Assembly (NCBI RefSeq): GCF_028289705.1
Contig: NZ_JANQOI010000017.1
Location: 105,312 to 169,311 of the forward strand
Origin: Pelagibius sp.
GTDB lineage: Bacteria > Pseudomonadota > Alphaproteobacteria > Kiloniellales > Kiloniellaceae
Direction of reading: 5' to 3'
Length of the DNA: 64,000 nt
In this document: piece after piece, positions 17,239-26,708 of the stretch
Numbering within the stretch: the stretch's first letter is position 1
How the letters are laid out: each line of letters opens with the position of its first letter
Made by a program: the position numbers and the translations under genes
The notes under the pieces: generated by a model
Told to the model about the DNA's origin: nothing
The model's database searches: none
The model's input: the letters and a program-made list of their open reading frames with translations, nothing else

Positions 17239-18087
17239 ATGACCCTCTCCCCCCTACCGCTGAAGCTGCCGATTCCACCGAACCGCAGCTATGAGAGCGT
17301 TTGGCACCACTTCGAGGTCGAACGCGCCATTGCCGACAGGCTGAAAGCGGCGAACCGCGAAGAACGCAAAGCGATCTACAGCACCATGTACGACGAGCTC
17401 TTCGCGCAGGTGCCGGACCATCCGCGCCTGACCCGCCGCGCCGATGCCGCGGCAACCGCGAAGATGAACCGGCGCAAGCTGGCCCTGGTGAAACCCTTTG
17501 CGAAGCCGGGCGGCAGCTTCCTCGAGTTCGGCCCCGGCGACTGCCGTTTCGCCTTTGAGATGACGCGCCATGTCGGGCAGGTCTACGCCGTCGACATCGC
17601 CGACCAGATCGGCCCCGACATCGAGCGCCCGAACAATTTCGATCTGGTGGTCTACAACGGCTATGACCTGGACCTGCCGGACAACTCCGTGGATACCGCC
17701 TTCAGCGACCAGTTGATCGAGCACCTGCATCCCGAAGACACCGCCGATCATTTCCGCCTGGTCCATCGGCTGCTGAAACCCGGGGGCGTCTACACCTTTC
17801 GCACGCCCTACCGCTTCACCGGCCCGCATGACGTGTCGCGCTACTTCACCGAAGAGGCCGAGTGCTTTCACCTGAAGGAGTGGACCTTCGGCGAACTGGC
17901 CGCGGAGCTGCGGGCCCTCGGCTATCGGCGGATCAAGGCCTATTGGTTCGGGCGCAACCGCCTCATACGCTTGCCGATGATCGCGTTTCTGGCGTTGGAA
18001 CTCGTTTATCCCTGGCTGCCGATGAACTGGCGCCGAGGGCACCTGCGCTACCTGACACCCGGCATATCGATGGCCGCTTACAAGTAG
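17239..18087 (+). CDS. Class I SAM-dependent methyltransferase
   Basis: A 282-residue methyltransferase: SFLEFGPGDCRFAFEM (SAM loop, about residues 94-109), VYAVDIADQI, AFSDQLIEHLHPEDTADHF and LLKPGGVYTFRTPYRFTGP in canonical order, with an N-terminal helical segment of about 70 residues. It has the Methyltransf_11/23 architecture common in LPS and capsule clusters. ATG start 69 bases after the SGNH-like gene, preceded by a modest GAGG. Substrate not recognisable. Confidence 0.77.
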   Translation: MTLSPLPLKLPIPPNRSYESVWHHFEVERAIADRLKAANREERKAIYSTMYDELFAQVPDHPRLTRRADAAATAKMNRRKLALVKPFAKPGGSFLEFGPGDCRFAFEMTRHVGQVYAVDIADQIGPDIERPNNFDLVVYNGYDLDLPDNSVDTAFSDQLIEHLHPEDTADHFRLVHRLLKPGGVYTFRTPYRFTGPHDVSRYFTEEAECFHLKEWTFGELAAELRALGYRRIKAYWFGRNRLIRLPMIAFLALELVYPWLPMNWRRGHLRYLTPGISMAAYK

Positions 18088-18124
18088 CGCCCAACGGAAC
18101 CACCCCAGTCCACCGAGAACGGCT

Positions 18125-20161
18125 TTGTCGGTCAACTCCGCTCCCTCCCTCGCCGAAATCACGCCGGCGCCTGCGACGACGCAGGCCGCCCGGGCGCCCG
18201 ATGTCCTGTTGATCATCAGTCACCTCGGCCACGGCGGCACCCAGAGGGTGGTCTGCAATCTCGCCAACGGCTGGTCGCGCCAGGGCTATCGGGTCCGGGT
18301 CCTGCTGATGAGCACCAACCGCAGCAACGCCATCGATCTCGATCCGGCCATCGAGCAGGAGTTCCTCATCTACCGGCCGCCGAGCTGGACGATTTTCCAT
18401 CTGGCCGGGCTCTATCGGACGTCCTGCTGGCTGTGGAAGCTGCGGCGCTACATCAGGCGGTCCAAAGCGCCGGTTGTCGTCAGCTTCATTCGCCCGACCA
18501 ATGCCAAGGTCCTGCTGGCTTGCCTGGGACTGCTGGGTCGGCGGCTCGTCGTCTGCGAACGCAACGATCCGGCCCGCCAGTTCATCCCGCCGCCCTGGGG
18601 GCCGGTCAGCCGCTGGCTCTACCGGACGGCGGATGTCGTCACGGCCAACAGCAAAGGGGTCCTGAAGACCCTGACCGACTTCGTGCCGAACCGGAAGCTG
18701 GCCTATGTGCCGAACATCCTGACACCGCCGTCTGAGACGGACCTCAAACTGGAGGCGCCGACGATTCTGGCGGTGGGACGCATCGTTCCGCAGAAGGCGC
18801 TGGATGTTCTCTTCAAGGCCTTCGCGGCGGCGCGGAGCGATCTCGGCGACTGGCGCATCGTGATTCTCGGAGAGGGGCCATCCAAGACGGACCTGATCGC
18901 TCTGGCCGAAAAGCTGTCGATCGATGACAGGATCGACTGGCCCGGCCACGTGGCCGAGCCCTATGCCTATTACCGCGCCTCGGCGATCTTCGCCCTGCCC
19001 TCACGCTACGAGGGCATGCCCAACGCTCTCCTCGAGGCCATGAGCTGCGGCCTTCCGGTCATCGTTAGCGACGCCTCCCCGGGGCCGCTGGAGGTGGTCG
19101 AAGACGAGCGCTCGGGCCTGGTGGTGCCCTGTGACGATGTAGAAGCGACGGCCGCGGCCCTGAGGCGGCTGGCCGGCGATCCGGCGCTGCGCCGCAGGCT
19201 GGGCAGCGCCGCGGCGGAGCGCACCAGCGGTTTCAGCCGGGCCCAGGCCCTGGATACCTGGACCGAGGTCGTTCAACTCGCGCCCCCCGGTGCGGACCGG
19301 CAGGCAGAGAAAGGATGGCGCCACCTGGCCGCCCTGAAGGTGATCTCCTACTACGTCCTGAAGCGTCAGGTCTGGGGTTATGTCTTCAAGCCCTCGATTT
19401 GGCCGGAGATCTGGCGGTTCCTGCGCCGCAAGACCCGCATCGCCCTGGGTATCGAGGTCGAGGATCTCGCCGCCATCGAGCGGGACCGCCAGGCGGCGGT
19501 GGCCTGGTGCGAACCCCGCTCCAGCGAAGCGAGAGAGGCGACCGCGAACCTTCTGCCCCAATGGCAATGGGTCGAACTGGAGGCAACGGAAGGCGGGGAA
19601 CTGAGCGCCGCGACGGCCCGGGTCGGCTCGGTGCCCTTCCGGCTCGGCGGTGCCAGCAACATGGACCTGCTCTACAACCTCTGCCAGGGGACGCGGGCCG
19701 AAAGGGTCATCGAAACCGGGGTCGCCAACGGCTGGTCCAGTCTGGCCTTCCTGCTGTCCCTGAAGACCCGCCCGGACGCCCGGCTGTTCAGCGTCGACCT
19801 GCCCTACCTCAAGCACCACAACGACCGCTGGGTCGGCATCGCGGTGCCCGAAAGCCTGCACGATCGCTGGCAGCTGTTTCGCATGGCCGACCGCGAGGGC
19901 CTGCCGAGAGCGTTGAAAGCGGCCGGCACCATCGACCTTGCACACTACGACTCCGACAAGTCGCCGGAGGGACGGGCCTTTGCCTATCCCCTGATCTGGC
20001 AGGCGCTGCGCCCCGGCGGCCTGCTCATCTCGGACGACGTGGGCGACAACACCTCCTTCCGCGATTTCTGTGAGCAGGTCGCCATGACGCCAGTGATCGT
20101 GCGCCAGGGCGACAAATTCCAGGGAATCCTGGTCAAACCAGATCAACCGACCATGAAGTGA
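18125..20161 (+). CDS. Fusion: GT4 glycosyltransferase plus C-terminal methyltransferase
   Basis: A 678-residue two-domain protein. Residues about 28-385 are a GT4 transferase: LLIISHLGHGGTQRVVCNLA, ILAVGRIVPQKALDVL, FALPSRYEGMPNALLEAMSC and GLPVIVSD. After a linker, residues about 450-678 form a class I methyltransferase of the cephalosporin-hydroxylase/Methyltransf_24 type with RVIETGVANGWSSLAFLLSL, LFSVDLPY, DLAHYDSDKSPEGRAF and LRPGGLLISDDVGDN. No stop or frameshift lies between the halves. The start is a TTG at 18125; no in-frame ATG precedes the GT core, so the true start could differ by a few codons. The fusion implies addition and methylation of one sugar in sequence. Confidence 0.82.
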   Translation: MSVNSAPSLAEITPAPATTQAARAPDVLLIISHLGHGGTQRVVCNLANGWSRQGYRVRVLLMSTNRSNAIDLDPAIEQEFLIYRPPSWTIFHLAGLYRTSCWLWKLRRYIRRSKAPVVVSFIRPTNAKVLLACLGLLGRRLVVCERNDPARQFIPPPWGPVSRWLYRTADVVTANSKGVLKTLTDFVPNRKLAYVPNILTPPSETDLKLEAPTILAVGRIVPQKALDVLFKAFAAARSDLGDWRIVILGEGPSKTDLIALAEKLSIDDRIDWPGHVAEPYAYYRASAIFALPSRYEGMPNALLEAMSCGLPVIVSDASPGPLEVVEDERSGLVVPCDDVEATAAALRRLAGDPALRRRLGSAAAERTSGFSRAQALDTWTEVVQLAPPGADRQAEKGWRHLAALKVISYYVLKRQVWGYVFKPSIWPEIWRFLRRKTRIALGIEVEDLAAIERDRQAAVAWCEPRSSEAREATANLLPQWQWVELEATEGGELSAATARVGSVPFRLGGASNMDLLYNLCQGTRAERVIETGVANGWSSLAFLLSLKTRPDARLFSVDLPYLKHHNDRWVGIAVPESLHDRWQLFRMADREGLPRALKAAGTIDLAHYDSDKSPEGRAFAYPLIWQALRPGGLLISDDVGDNTSFRDFCEQVAMTPVIVRQGDKFQGILVKPDQPTMK

Positions 20162-20167
20162 TCCGCC

Positions 20168-21181
20168 ATGACAGGCCCTCAAGCAAACAGCTCAGCGATG
20201 ACGGAACCGCTCGTCTCCGACTTCCATGACATCGAACTGCCGGCGATCCGCAGCGTTCCCGGGATGACCTCCGAGTCCGAATGCCGCTACCTCTTCTGGC
20301 TCGCATCCTCGCAGCTCACCGGCGCGGGCGCGCTGGTGGAGGTGGGGTCCTGGCTCGGCCGCAGCACCCTGCATCTGGCCGCCGGCCTGCGGCGGGCCGG
20401 GCGGGGCGGAGAACTGCACTGCTTTGACGGCTTCACCTGGGCACCCAGCGATCCGGGCAAGTCGGACCTGCCGCTGAAGCCCGGCGACAACTTCCAGTCC
20501 TACTTCGAAGCGCATGTCGCGGATTACAGCGATCTCATCTCCATCCATCGAACCCGCATCAAAAAGCTCGCCTGGAGCGGCCGGCCGGTCGAGGTGCTGT
20601 TTCTGGACGCGCCGAAGAAGCTGCCGGAGATTACGCGCTGTATCGAGGCCTTCGGTCCCTCGCTGATCCCGGGCCGCTCGATCATCGCCATCCAGGACTA
20701 TCTCTACTTTCCGGCTTATGCCCTCGCCGCCTGCATGCATGCACTGCGCGGCTGCCTGGAGCTGATCCATGTCGTTCTGGACGGCTCGACCGTGGCCTTT
20801 CGGGTTGTCGCCCCCATCGACTTCTCCAAGAACAAGCCGGACGACTGGAATCCAAACCGCTGGACACCCGAGCAGATCGACACGGCCTGGCATCAAATCC
20901 TGGCACCCCTGCCGGCCAAGGCCCGTGAGCGGCTGGAACCGGGGCGCGCCCTGCATCTCTACAACTGCGGTGCGAAGGCAGCGGCCATAGAGGCCATGTC
21001 GGCGCTGCCGATGACGCCGTTCCAGCGCGACAAGATCGCCGGTCTCTCGCGGTCCCACACCTATCTGAGCTTCCCCGAGCTTTTTGCCGCCGCCGGCTTT
21101 CCCGGAACACCGAAACAGAACCTGCAGGCCAAGGCCAAGCGCGTGCGCGACGGACTTCGCAACCTCCTGCGGGCAGACTGA
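20168..21181 (+). CDS. Class I SAM-dependent methyltransferase (Methyltransf_24 type)
   Basis: A 337-residue protein with ALVEVGSWLGRSTLHLAAGL as the SAM loop, ELHCFDGFTW as the acidic-loop region and VEVLFLDAPKKLPEITRC plus GRSIIAIQDYLYFPAY as the post-core strands. This matches the Methyltransf_24/CmcI-like group also found in the C-terminal half of the preceding fusion, six bases upstream. An internal ATG at 20198 is an alternative start, removing ten poorly conserved residues. Probably methylates a sugar or acts on a nucleotide-linked intermediate. Confidence 0.72.
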   Translation: MTGPQANSSAMTEPLVSDFHDIELPAIRSVPGMTSESECRYLFWLASSQLTGAGALVEVGSWLGRSTLHLAAGLRRAGRGGELHCFDGFTWAPSDPGKSDLPLKPGDNFQSYFEAHVADYSDLISIHRTRIKKLAWSGRPVEVLFLDAPKKLPEITRCIEAFGPSLIPGRSIIAIQDYLYFPAYALAACMHALRGCLELIHVVLDGSTVAFRVVAPIDFSKNKPDDWNPNRWTPEQIDTAWHQILAPLPAKARERLEPGRALHLYNCGAKAAAIEAMSALPMTPFQRDKIAGLSRSHTYLSFPELFAAAGFPGTPKQNLQAKAKRVRDGLRNLLRAD

Positions 21182-21207
21182 GCCGCCGGTCGCCGCGAAG
21201 ACCCGAA

Positions 21208-22359
21208 ATGACCGCAGGGCGACCCGGGGTTCTTTTCGTCCTGCCGAACTTTGCCGGCGGCGGTGCCGAGCGGGTTGCGCTCACCTTGCTGGCCGGCCTC
21301 GACCGGTCCCGGTTCCTGCCGCAGCTCGTCGTCTTCGACGCCACAGGCCCGCTGCAATCCCTGCTTGCCGAGGACGTCGATCTGCAGCGGCTCGACCGGC
21401 CCAAGCTGCGCCACGCCCTTCCCAAGCTGTTGGGTCACATCCGCCGGAGCCGCCCGGCGGTGGTCTTTGCCTCCCAGGGCTATCTGAACCTCGCGCTGCT
21501 CGCCAGCCGCGCCCTGATGCCGCGCGGCACCAGGCTTGCCCTCCGCGAGTCCAACACCCCCTCCCAGAGCCTGCCGAACCGCCGCCACCCGCGGCTGATG
21601 ACCTGGGGCTACCGCCGCTTCTACCGGCACGCCGACCTGCTGTTCTGCCAGCACCGGCAAACCGAACAGGAGCTGCAGCAGGACTTCGGCGTCGCCGGCG
21701 GGCGCATCGTTTCCCTGCCCAATCCGGTGCCCGTCGCGCGGCTCCGAGACTCGGCAGCCGCGCCCTCGCGCCGCCCCGGCGGCGGCCCGCGCTTCGTTGC
21801 CGCGGGGCGGCTGCATCGGCAGAAGGGCTTCGACCGGCTGATCCGCGTCTTCGCCCGGATGCCCGCCGACGCCGAGCTTTCCATCTATGGCGAAGGCGAA
21901 GAGCAAGCGGCCCTGACGGCTTTGATCCGGGAGCTCGGCCTCGAGACCCGGGTGGACCTCGCGGGTTACAGCACAAACCTCCCGGCGGCACTGGCCGGTG
22001 CCGATGCCTGCCTCATCCCATCGCGCTGGGAAGGGCTGCCGAACGTCGCGCTGGAGGCGCTGGCCTGCGGCACCGCAGTGATCGCAACCCCCGAGTCCGG
22101 CGGGATCGCCGAGCTGGCGGAAGCCGCTCCGCCAGGCACCGTCGCCCTGGCCAGCCTGACCGAGGATGCGGGCGCCCCCTTTCTCCAGGCGATGCAGCGG
22201 ATCGCGGTCCGGCCGCCCGAAGGCCCCGGCCCCAGCCTGCTCCCACCGCGCTACGAGCTGGAGGCGGTGCTGGCACAGTGGAACGCGGCGCTGCACCGGC
22301 TGACGGCGGCGCCGGCAGTTGTGGACAGACCGGCAAGTCCGCTAAAACGGCGGTCGTGA
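21208..22359 (+). CDS. Glycosyltransferase family 4 protein
   Basis: A 383-residue GT4 enzyme: VLFVLPNFAGGGAERVALTL at the N terminus (acceptor-side glycine loop), HADLLFCQHRQTEQELQQDF, FVAAGRLHRQKGFDRLIRVF, IPSRWEGLPNVALEALACG and TAVIATPESGG. The donor-binding Glu residues of the EX7E motif are present. Its TGA overlaps the GTG of the next glycosyltransferase (GTGA). Alanine-, arginine- and proline-rich like the rest of the cluster; donor and acceptor unknown. Confidence 0.86.
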   Translation: MTAGRPGVLFVLPNFAGGGAERVALTLLAGLDRSRFLPQLVVFDATGPLQSLLAEDVDLQRLDRPKLRHALPKLLGHIRRSRPAVVFASQGYLNLALLASRALMPRGTRLALRESNTPSQSLPNRRHPRLMTWGYRRFYRHADLLFCQHRQTEQELQQDFGVAGGRIVSLPNPVPVARLRDSAAAPSRRPGGGPRFVAAGRLHRQKGFDRLIRVFARMPADAELSIYGEGEEQAALTALIRELGLETRVDLAGYSTNLPAALAGADACLIPSRWEGLPNVALEALACGTAVIATPESGGIAELAEAAPPGTVALASLTEDAGAPFLQAMQRIAVRPPEGPGPSLLPPRYELEAVLAQWNAALHRLTAAPAVVDRPASPLKRRS

Positions 22360-23567
22360 AGATCGCCTACGTGACCATGCAATTCCCCGTCGCATCGGAG
22401 ACCTTTGCCGCCGTCGAGCTGCGCGCCCTGCGCCGCCTCGGCGCCGAGGTCACCGTGCTGACTTATCGCGCCCCGCCCCCAAGAGCCGCAGAGATGCTGG
22501 CCGAGCGCGGCCTGGCGGACCTGCGCGTCGACCAGGGCTCCGCCGGCTCGGTCCTGCAGGGGCTGCTCCTGGCGGTGCTGAAGCCCGCCGATGCCGGCTA
22601 TCTGCTCGCCATGATCATCCGCCACTGCTGGCGACGGCCGATGCACCTGGCAAAGGCGCTGGCCCTGGCGCCGCGCAGCCTCGTCCTGTTGCAGCGCATC
22701 GCGGCGCTTCGGCCCGAGGTCGTGCATCTCTTCTGGGGCCACTACCCCAGCCTCCTCGGGCTGCTGGTGCAGCGCCGCCTGCCCGCAACGGCGCTCAGCC
22801 AGTTCCTCGGCGCTTACGACCTGGAAGAGCGCTTTGCGCCAAGCGCCCGCCTGGCGCAGCGCGTCCGTCTGCTGCTGACCCACGCAAAAGCCAACCTGCC
22901 GGCCATCGCCGGCTTGGGCGTCGATCCGGAACAGGTGCGGATCTCCTACCGCGGTGTGGAGGTTCCCGACCCACTGCCCGGCCCGGCGAAGCAGCCGGGC
23001 CTGATGGTGATCGCCGAACGGCTGGTTCCGCAAAAACGCAGCGCCGATGCGCTCAGGGTCTTTGCGACGCTTCGGCGCGCACTTCCCGAAGCGCGGCTGC
23101 GGGTGCTGGGCGCCGGCCCGGAGCTGCAGCCGCTAAAGGATCTCGCCGCCGAACTGGAGCTCGGCAGCTCGGTGAGCTTCCTCGGCCATGTTCCCCATGA
23201 CCAGGCCCTCGGCCATCTGGCTGAAGCCCAGGTGCTGCTGACCATGTCCCAAAGCCCTTCCGAACGGCTGCCCAACGCGCTCAAGGAAGCAATGCTGCGC
23301 CGCTGCGTCTGCCTCTCGGCCCGCTCGCCGGGCATCGAGGAACTGATCGAGGACGGCGTAACAGGGCTGCTGGTGGAGGCCGGCGATAACGAGGCGGCAG
23401 CCCGCCGCCTGGCAAGCCTGCTCGCGGACGCACCGGCGGCGGATCAAATGGCCGACCGGGCGCAGGCCTGCGTCGCCGAGAGGTTCAACGTCGACCGCCT
23501 GATGGCCGACCGGCTGGCGCAATGGGCGGCACTGCGTCGCAGCGGCGCTGCGGAGGGTTCGGGATGA
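22356..23567 (+). CDS. Glycosyltransferase family 4 protein (WcaL-like)
   Basis: A 403-residue GT4 enzyme opening VKIAYVTMQFPVASETF, the wording typical of colanic-acid-type WcaL/AmsK transferases, with HLFWGHYPSLLGLLV, GLMVIAERLVPQKRSADALR, VSFLGHVPHDQALGHLAEA and SPSERLPNALKEAMLRRC as donor-site elements. GTG start within the preceding TGA; the open frame upstream of 22356 is a shadow of the previous gene. ATGA overlap with the next glycosyltransferase. Predicted role is chain elongation of the surface glycan. Confidence 0.85.
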   Translation: MKIAYVTMQFPVASETFAAVELRALRRLGAEVTVLTYRAPPPRAAEMLAERGLADLRVDQGSAGSVLQGLLLAVLKPADAGYLLAMIIRHCWRRPMHLAKALALAPRSLVLLQRIAALRPEVVHLFWGHYPSLLGLLVQRRLPATALSQFLGAYDLEERFAPSARLAQRVRLLLTHAKANLPAIAGLGVDPEQVRISYRGVEVPDPLPGPAKQPGLMVIAERLVPQKRSADALRVFATLRRALPEARLRVLGAGPELQPLKDLAAELELGSSVSFLGHVPHDQALGHLAEAQVLLTMSQSPSERLPNALKEAMLRRCVCLSARSPGIEELIEDGVTGLLVEAGDNEAAARRLASLLADAPAADQMADRAQACVAERFNVDRLMADRLAQWAALRRSGAAEGSG

Positions 23568-24346
23568 GCCAACCCGCCACCGTTGTGCAAGACGACGCGC
23601 CCCTGGTCTCCGTCATCACCGCCGCCTTCAACGCCGAGACCTTCATCGCCGAGACCATCGCCTCCGTCCAGGCACAGACCTTGAGCGATTGGGAGATGCT
23701 GGTCGCCGACGACGGCTCCAGCGACCGCACCGCCGAGATCGTGGAGGCCATCGCCGGGGACGATCCCAGGGTCAAGCTCATCCGCCTGCCGCAGAACGGC
23801 GGCGTGGCCGCCGCGCGCAACGCCGCTTTGGCGGAGGCCCGTGGCCGCTTCATCGCCTTCATCGACAGCGATGACCTCTGGCAGCCGGCCAAGCTGGAAC
23901 GCCAGACCGCTTTCATGAATGCGCACCAGGCCGCCATGTCCTACACCGCCTACCGGCGCATCAACGAGGACGGCAGCCGTATCGGCCGCCTCGTCGGCGT
24001 GCCGGAAACCCTGACCTACGACCAGCTTCTGAAGAACACCGCCATCGCCACGGTGACCGGTATGGTGGACACCGGGAAGACCGGCCCGATCCGCATGACC
24101 CAGGCGCGCCGCGACGACTACATCCTCTGGCTGTCGATCCTCAAACGCGGCTTCCGCGCCCACGGCCTGCGCGAAGACCTGGCGCGCTACCGCGTGGTGC
24201 GGGGCTCGCTGTCGAGCAAGCCGAAGCGCTCCGCCGCCTGGGTCTGGAACGTTTACCGGAGGATCGAGAAGCTCGGCCCGCTGCGCGCCTCCTGGTGCTT
24301 GGCCCATTACGGCGCGCGGGCCGTGCTGAAGCGCCTGCTTTACTAG
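23564..24346 (+). CDS. Glycosyltransferase family 2 protein
   Basis: A 260-residue GT-A enzyme: PLVSVITAAFNAETFIAETI, WEMLVADDGSSDRTAEIV, NGGVAAARNAALAEARGRFI and FIDSDDLW, where the DSD is the metal/nucleotide-binding DxD. The C-terminal part has ARRDDYILWLSILKRG with the catalytic-base type Asp pair. No membrane segments, so it works at the cytoplasmic face. The ATG at 23564 overlaps the previous TGA. Typical LPS/capsule chain transferase. Confidence 0.87.
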   Translation: MSQPATVVQDDAPLVSVITAAFNAETFIAETIASVQAQTLSDWEMLVADDGSSDRTAEIVEAIAGDDPRVKLIRLPQNGGVAAARNAALAEARGRFIAFIDSDDLWQPAKLERQTAFMNAHQAAMSYTAYRRINEDGSRIGRLVGVPETLTYDQLLKNTAIATVTGMVDTGKTGPIRMTQARRDDYILWLSILKRGFRAHGLREDLARYRVVRGSLSSKPKRSAAWVWNVYRRIEKLGPLRASWCLAHYGARAVLKRLLY

Positions 24347-24350
24347 CCCG

Positions 24351-25274
24351 ATGCAGCGGGTGCTGGTCACCGGGGCCAACGGCTTCATCGGCGCTGCGAT
24401 CTGCGCGCATCTACTCGCAAAAGGCTGGGCCGTGACCGGCAGCGTTCGCAGCGAGGGCTCGATCTTGAATCCCGCTGTCGAGCCCTTGGTCACCGGTCCG
24501 ATCGACGGAGAAACCGACTGGGCCAAAGCGCTGGTCGGCATCGATGCTGTCGTGCACTGCGCGGCGCGGGTGCATGTGTTGCGGGAAACAGCGACCGATC
24601 CGCTGACGGCCTTCCGCAAAGTCAACGTGGCGGCAAGCGAAGGGCTGGCGCGTCAGAGCGTCGCCGCCGGGGTCCGGCGACTGGTCTTCCTGAGTTCCGT
24701 CGGCGCCGCCGTCGCCGAGCAATCCCCCAAGCGGGCCAGCCCCTATCAGCGCAGCAAACTGGAGGCCGAGGCCGCGCTCAAGGCCGTGACCGAGGGAACA
24801 GCGACCTCCCTGGTGGTTCTCCGACCGCCGCTTGTCTACGGCGCCGGCGCGCCCGGCAACTTCCCCCGCCTGGCAAAGGCCGTTACCAGGGGCCTGCCGC
24901 TGCCTCTCGCCTCCCTCCGCAACCGCCGCAGCCTGCTCTACCTCGGCAACCTGGTCAGCGCGGTGGAGGCGGCATTGGCAGCCGATACGGCACCGGCGAT
25001 GCCTCTGGAACTTTGCGATGGCGATGACATCTCGACGCCGGATCTGGCCCGGCGGATCGGACAGCTCTGCGGCAATCCCGCCCGCCTGCTGCCCTGTCCA
25101 CCCGCACTGCTCAGGCTGGCCGGCGCGCTCACCGGCCGCAGCGCCGCCGTCGAGGCGCTCACCACCTCGCTCACCGTTGACAACGGACCGATCACCCTGG
25201 CCCTCGGCTGGCGCCCGCCCTACAGCCTGCAGGACGGCTTGACGGCAAGCGTCGCCAAGCCGCCCGAGGGCTAG
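24351..25274 (+). CDS. NAD-dependent epimerase/dehydratase family protein
   Basis: A 307-residue extended short-chain dehydrogenase: N-terminal NAD-binding loop VTGANGFIGAAI (residues 5-16), AVVHCAARVHV, VFLSSVGAAV and the catalytic YxxxK in SPYQRSKLEAEAAL. The pattern AARVHVLRE resembles 4-epimerases/4-ketoreductases that act on UDP-N-acetyl-sugars (WbpV/WbfT-like). Lies 4 bases after the GT2 gene and 3 bases before waaA. Likely supplies or tailors a nucleotide sugar; specificity not established. Confidence 0.8.
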   Translation: MQRVLVTGANGFIGAAICAHLLAKGWAVTGSVRSEGSILNPAVEPLVTGPIDGETDWAKALVGIDAVVHCAARVHVLRETATDPLTAFRKVNVAASEGLARQSVAAGVRRLVFLSSVGAAVAEQSPKRASPYQRSKLEAEAALKAVTEGTATSLVVLRPPLVYGAGAPGNFPRLAKAVTRGLPLPLASLRNRRSLLYLGNLVSAVEAALAADTAPAMPLELCDGDDISTPDLARRIGQLCGNPARLLPCPPALLRLAGALTGRSAAVEALTTSLTVDNGPITLALGWRPPYSLQDGLTASVAKPPEG

Positions 25275-25277
25275 GCC

Positions 25278-26636
25278 ATGGAGGGCGAGATCGAGAGCAA
25301 GCGGCTGAAACCTCCGGGTCAGGAGCCTGCCAGCGGCTTTGGGATACTCGCGGCCCGCTGTGCCCTCGGCGGCTATCGCCTTCTCGGCCGCTGTGCCGGC
25401 CCGGCGGTGCGGGCCTTTCTGCGCCGCCGTGTCGCCCGGGGCCGCGAAGACCCGCAACGCCTCGGTGAGCGTCTGGGCAGAGCCGGCCAGGCGCGCCCGG
25501 AGGGGCCTCTGGTCTGGCTGCATGGCGCCAGCGTCGGCGAAGCGGTCTCCCTGCTACCGCTCATCGAGCGCCTGCGGCGCGACCGGCCGGATCTGAACTT
25601 GCTTGTGACCAGCGGCACCGTCACCTCCGCTGAGATGATGGCCGAGCGGCTGCCAGCGGCGGTCATCCACCAGTACCTGCCGGTGGACCTGCCCCAGGCT
25701 GTTTCGGCCTTCTTCGCGCACTGGCGGCCGGCGCTGGGCCTGATGGTGGAGTCGGAGTTCTGGCCGAACCTGATCCGCGGTGCCGCCGACGCGGGATGCA
25801 CGCTGGTCCTGATCAATGGCCGGGTCTCCCCCGCCTCCTACCGCAAGTGGCGGCGCTTTCGCCCGCTGATCGGCACGCTGCTCGGGCATTTCGGCCTGAT
25901 CATGGCCCGCACGCCGCGCGACCAAGCACACCTGGAGGGCCTGGGGGCAGAGGCGGTGATCTGCCCCGGCGACCTGAAAGCCGCCGCGCCGCCGCTTGAT
26001 GTGGAGCCGGCAGCCTTGGCGGCTGTCGCCCAAGCGATCGGCGGGCGGCCCTGCTGGCTGGCCGCCTCGACCCACGCGGGCGAAGAGCGGATTGTCGGCG
26101 CTGTCCATCAGGCTCTGGTCCGCGACTACCCGGGCCTGTTGACTCTCCTGGTGCCGCGACACCCGGCCCGCGGCGACGAAACTCGCGCGGAACTGACCGG
26201 ACAGGGCCTGAGCGTCGCCCAGCGCAGCCGCGGCGAGACGGCCACGGAAGATACCGACATCTGCCTTGCCGATACCCTGGGCGAGATGGGGCTCTGGTAT
26301 CGGCTGGCGGATCTCGTTTTCGTCGGCGGCTCGCTGGTGCCCATCGGCGGGCACAATCTGCTGGAGCCGGCCAAGCTGGACTGTGCGATCCTGACCGGAC
26401 CGCATATGGCCAACTTCCGCCAAATGAGCGAAGAGATGGCCGCCGCCGGCGCCCTGCGCCAGGTGGCAGACCCTGAGCAGCTACAGGCGAGCCTCGCCGC
26501 CCTGCTGGCCGACCCGCAGGCCCGGGCGGCTCTTTCGGAAGGGGCCACCGCTTACGCGGGCCGCCAGGCCGGCGTGCTTGACCGAGTTGTCGAAGCATTG
26601 GCCCCCCTCCTGACGCGCGCCGCCGCCCGGCGGTAA
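25278..26636 (+). CDS. waaA: 3-deoxy-D-manno-octulosonic acid transferase
   Basis: Transfers Kdo from CMP-Kdo to the lipid A precursor at the inner membrane. The 452-residue protein has a hydrophobic N-terminal segment, EDPQRLGERLGRAG, then WLHGASVGEAVSLLPLI with the catalytic-base Glu, LLVTSGTVTSAEMM, MVESEFWPNLI and a C-terminal VFVGGSLVPIGGHNLLEPAK, which are the standard WaaA/KdtA blocks. About 25 N-terminal residues precede the usual start. It is the last gene of the rightward glycan run, tying the cluster to LPS and to a Gram-negative host. Confidence 0.93.
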   Translation: MEGEIESKRLKPPGQEPASGFGILAARCALGGYRLLGRCAGPAVRAFLRRRVARGREDPQRLGERLGRAGQARPEGPLVWLHGASVGEAVSLLPLIERLRRDRPDLNLLVTSGTVTSAEMMAERLPAAVIHQYLPVDLPQAVSAFFAHWRPALGLMVESEFWPNLIRGAADAGCTLVLINGRVSPASYRKWRRFRPLIGTLLGHFGLIMARTPRDQAHLEGLGAEAVICPGDLKAAAPPLDVEPAALAAVAQAIGGRPCWLAASTHAGEERIVGAVHQALVRDYPGLLTLLVPRHPARGDETRAELTGQGLSVAQRSRGETATEDTDICLADTLGEMGLWYRLADLVFVGGSLVPIGGHNLLEPAKLDCAILTGPHMANFRQMSEEMAAAGALRQVADPEQLQASLAALLADPQARAALSEGATAYAGRQAGVLDRVVEALAPLLTRAAARR

Positions 26637-26708
26637 GCGCCCCTCCCCCTTCTTTCTTCAAGCGGAAGTGATTGGCGCCGGCCGCGTGTCTGCGGCCATG
26701 ATCGGCGC

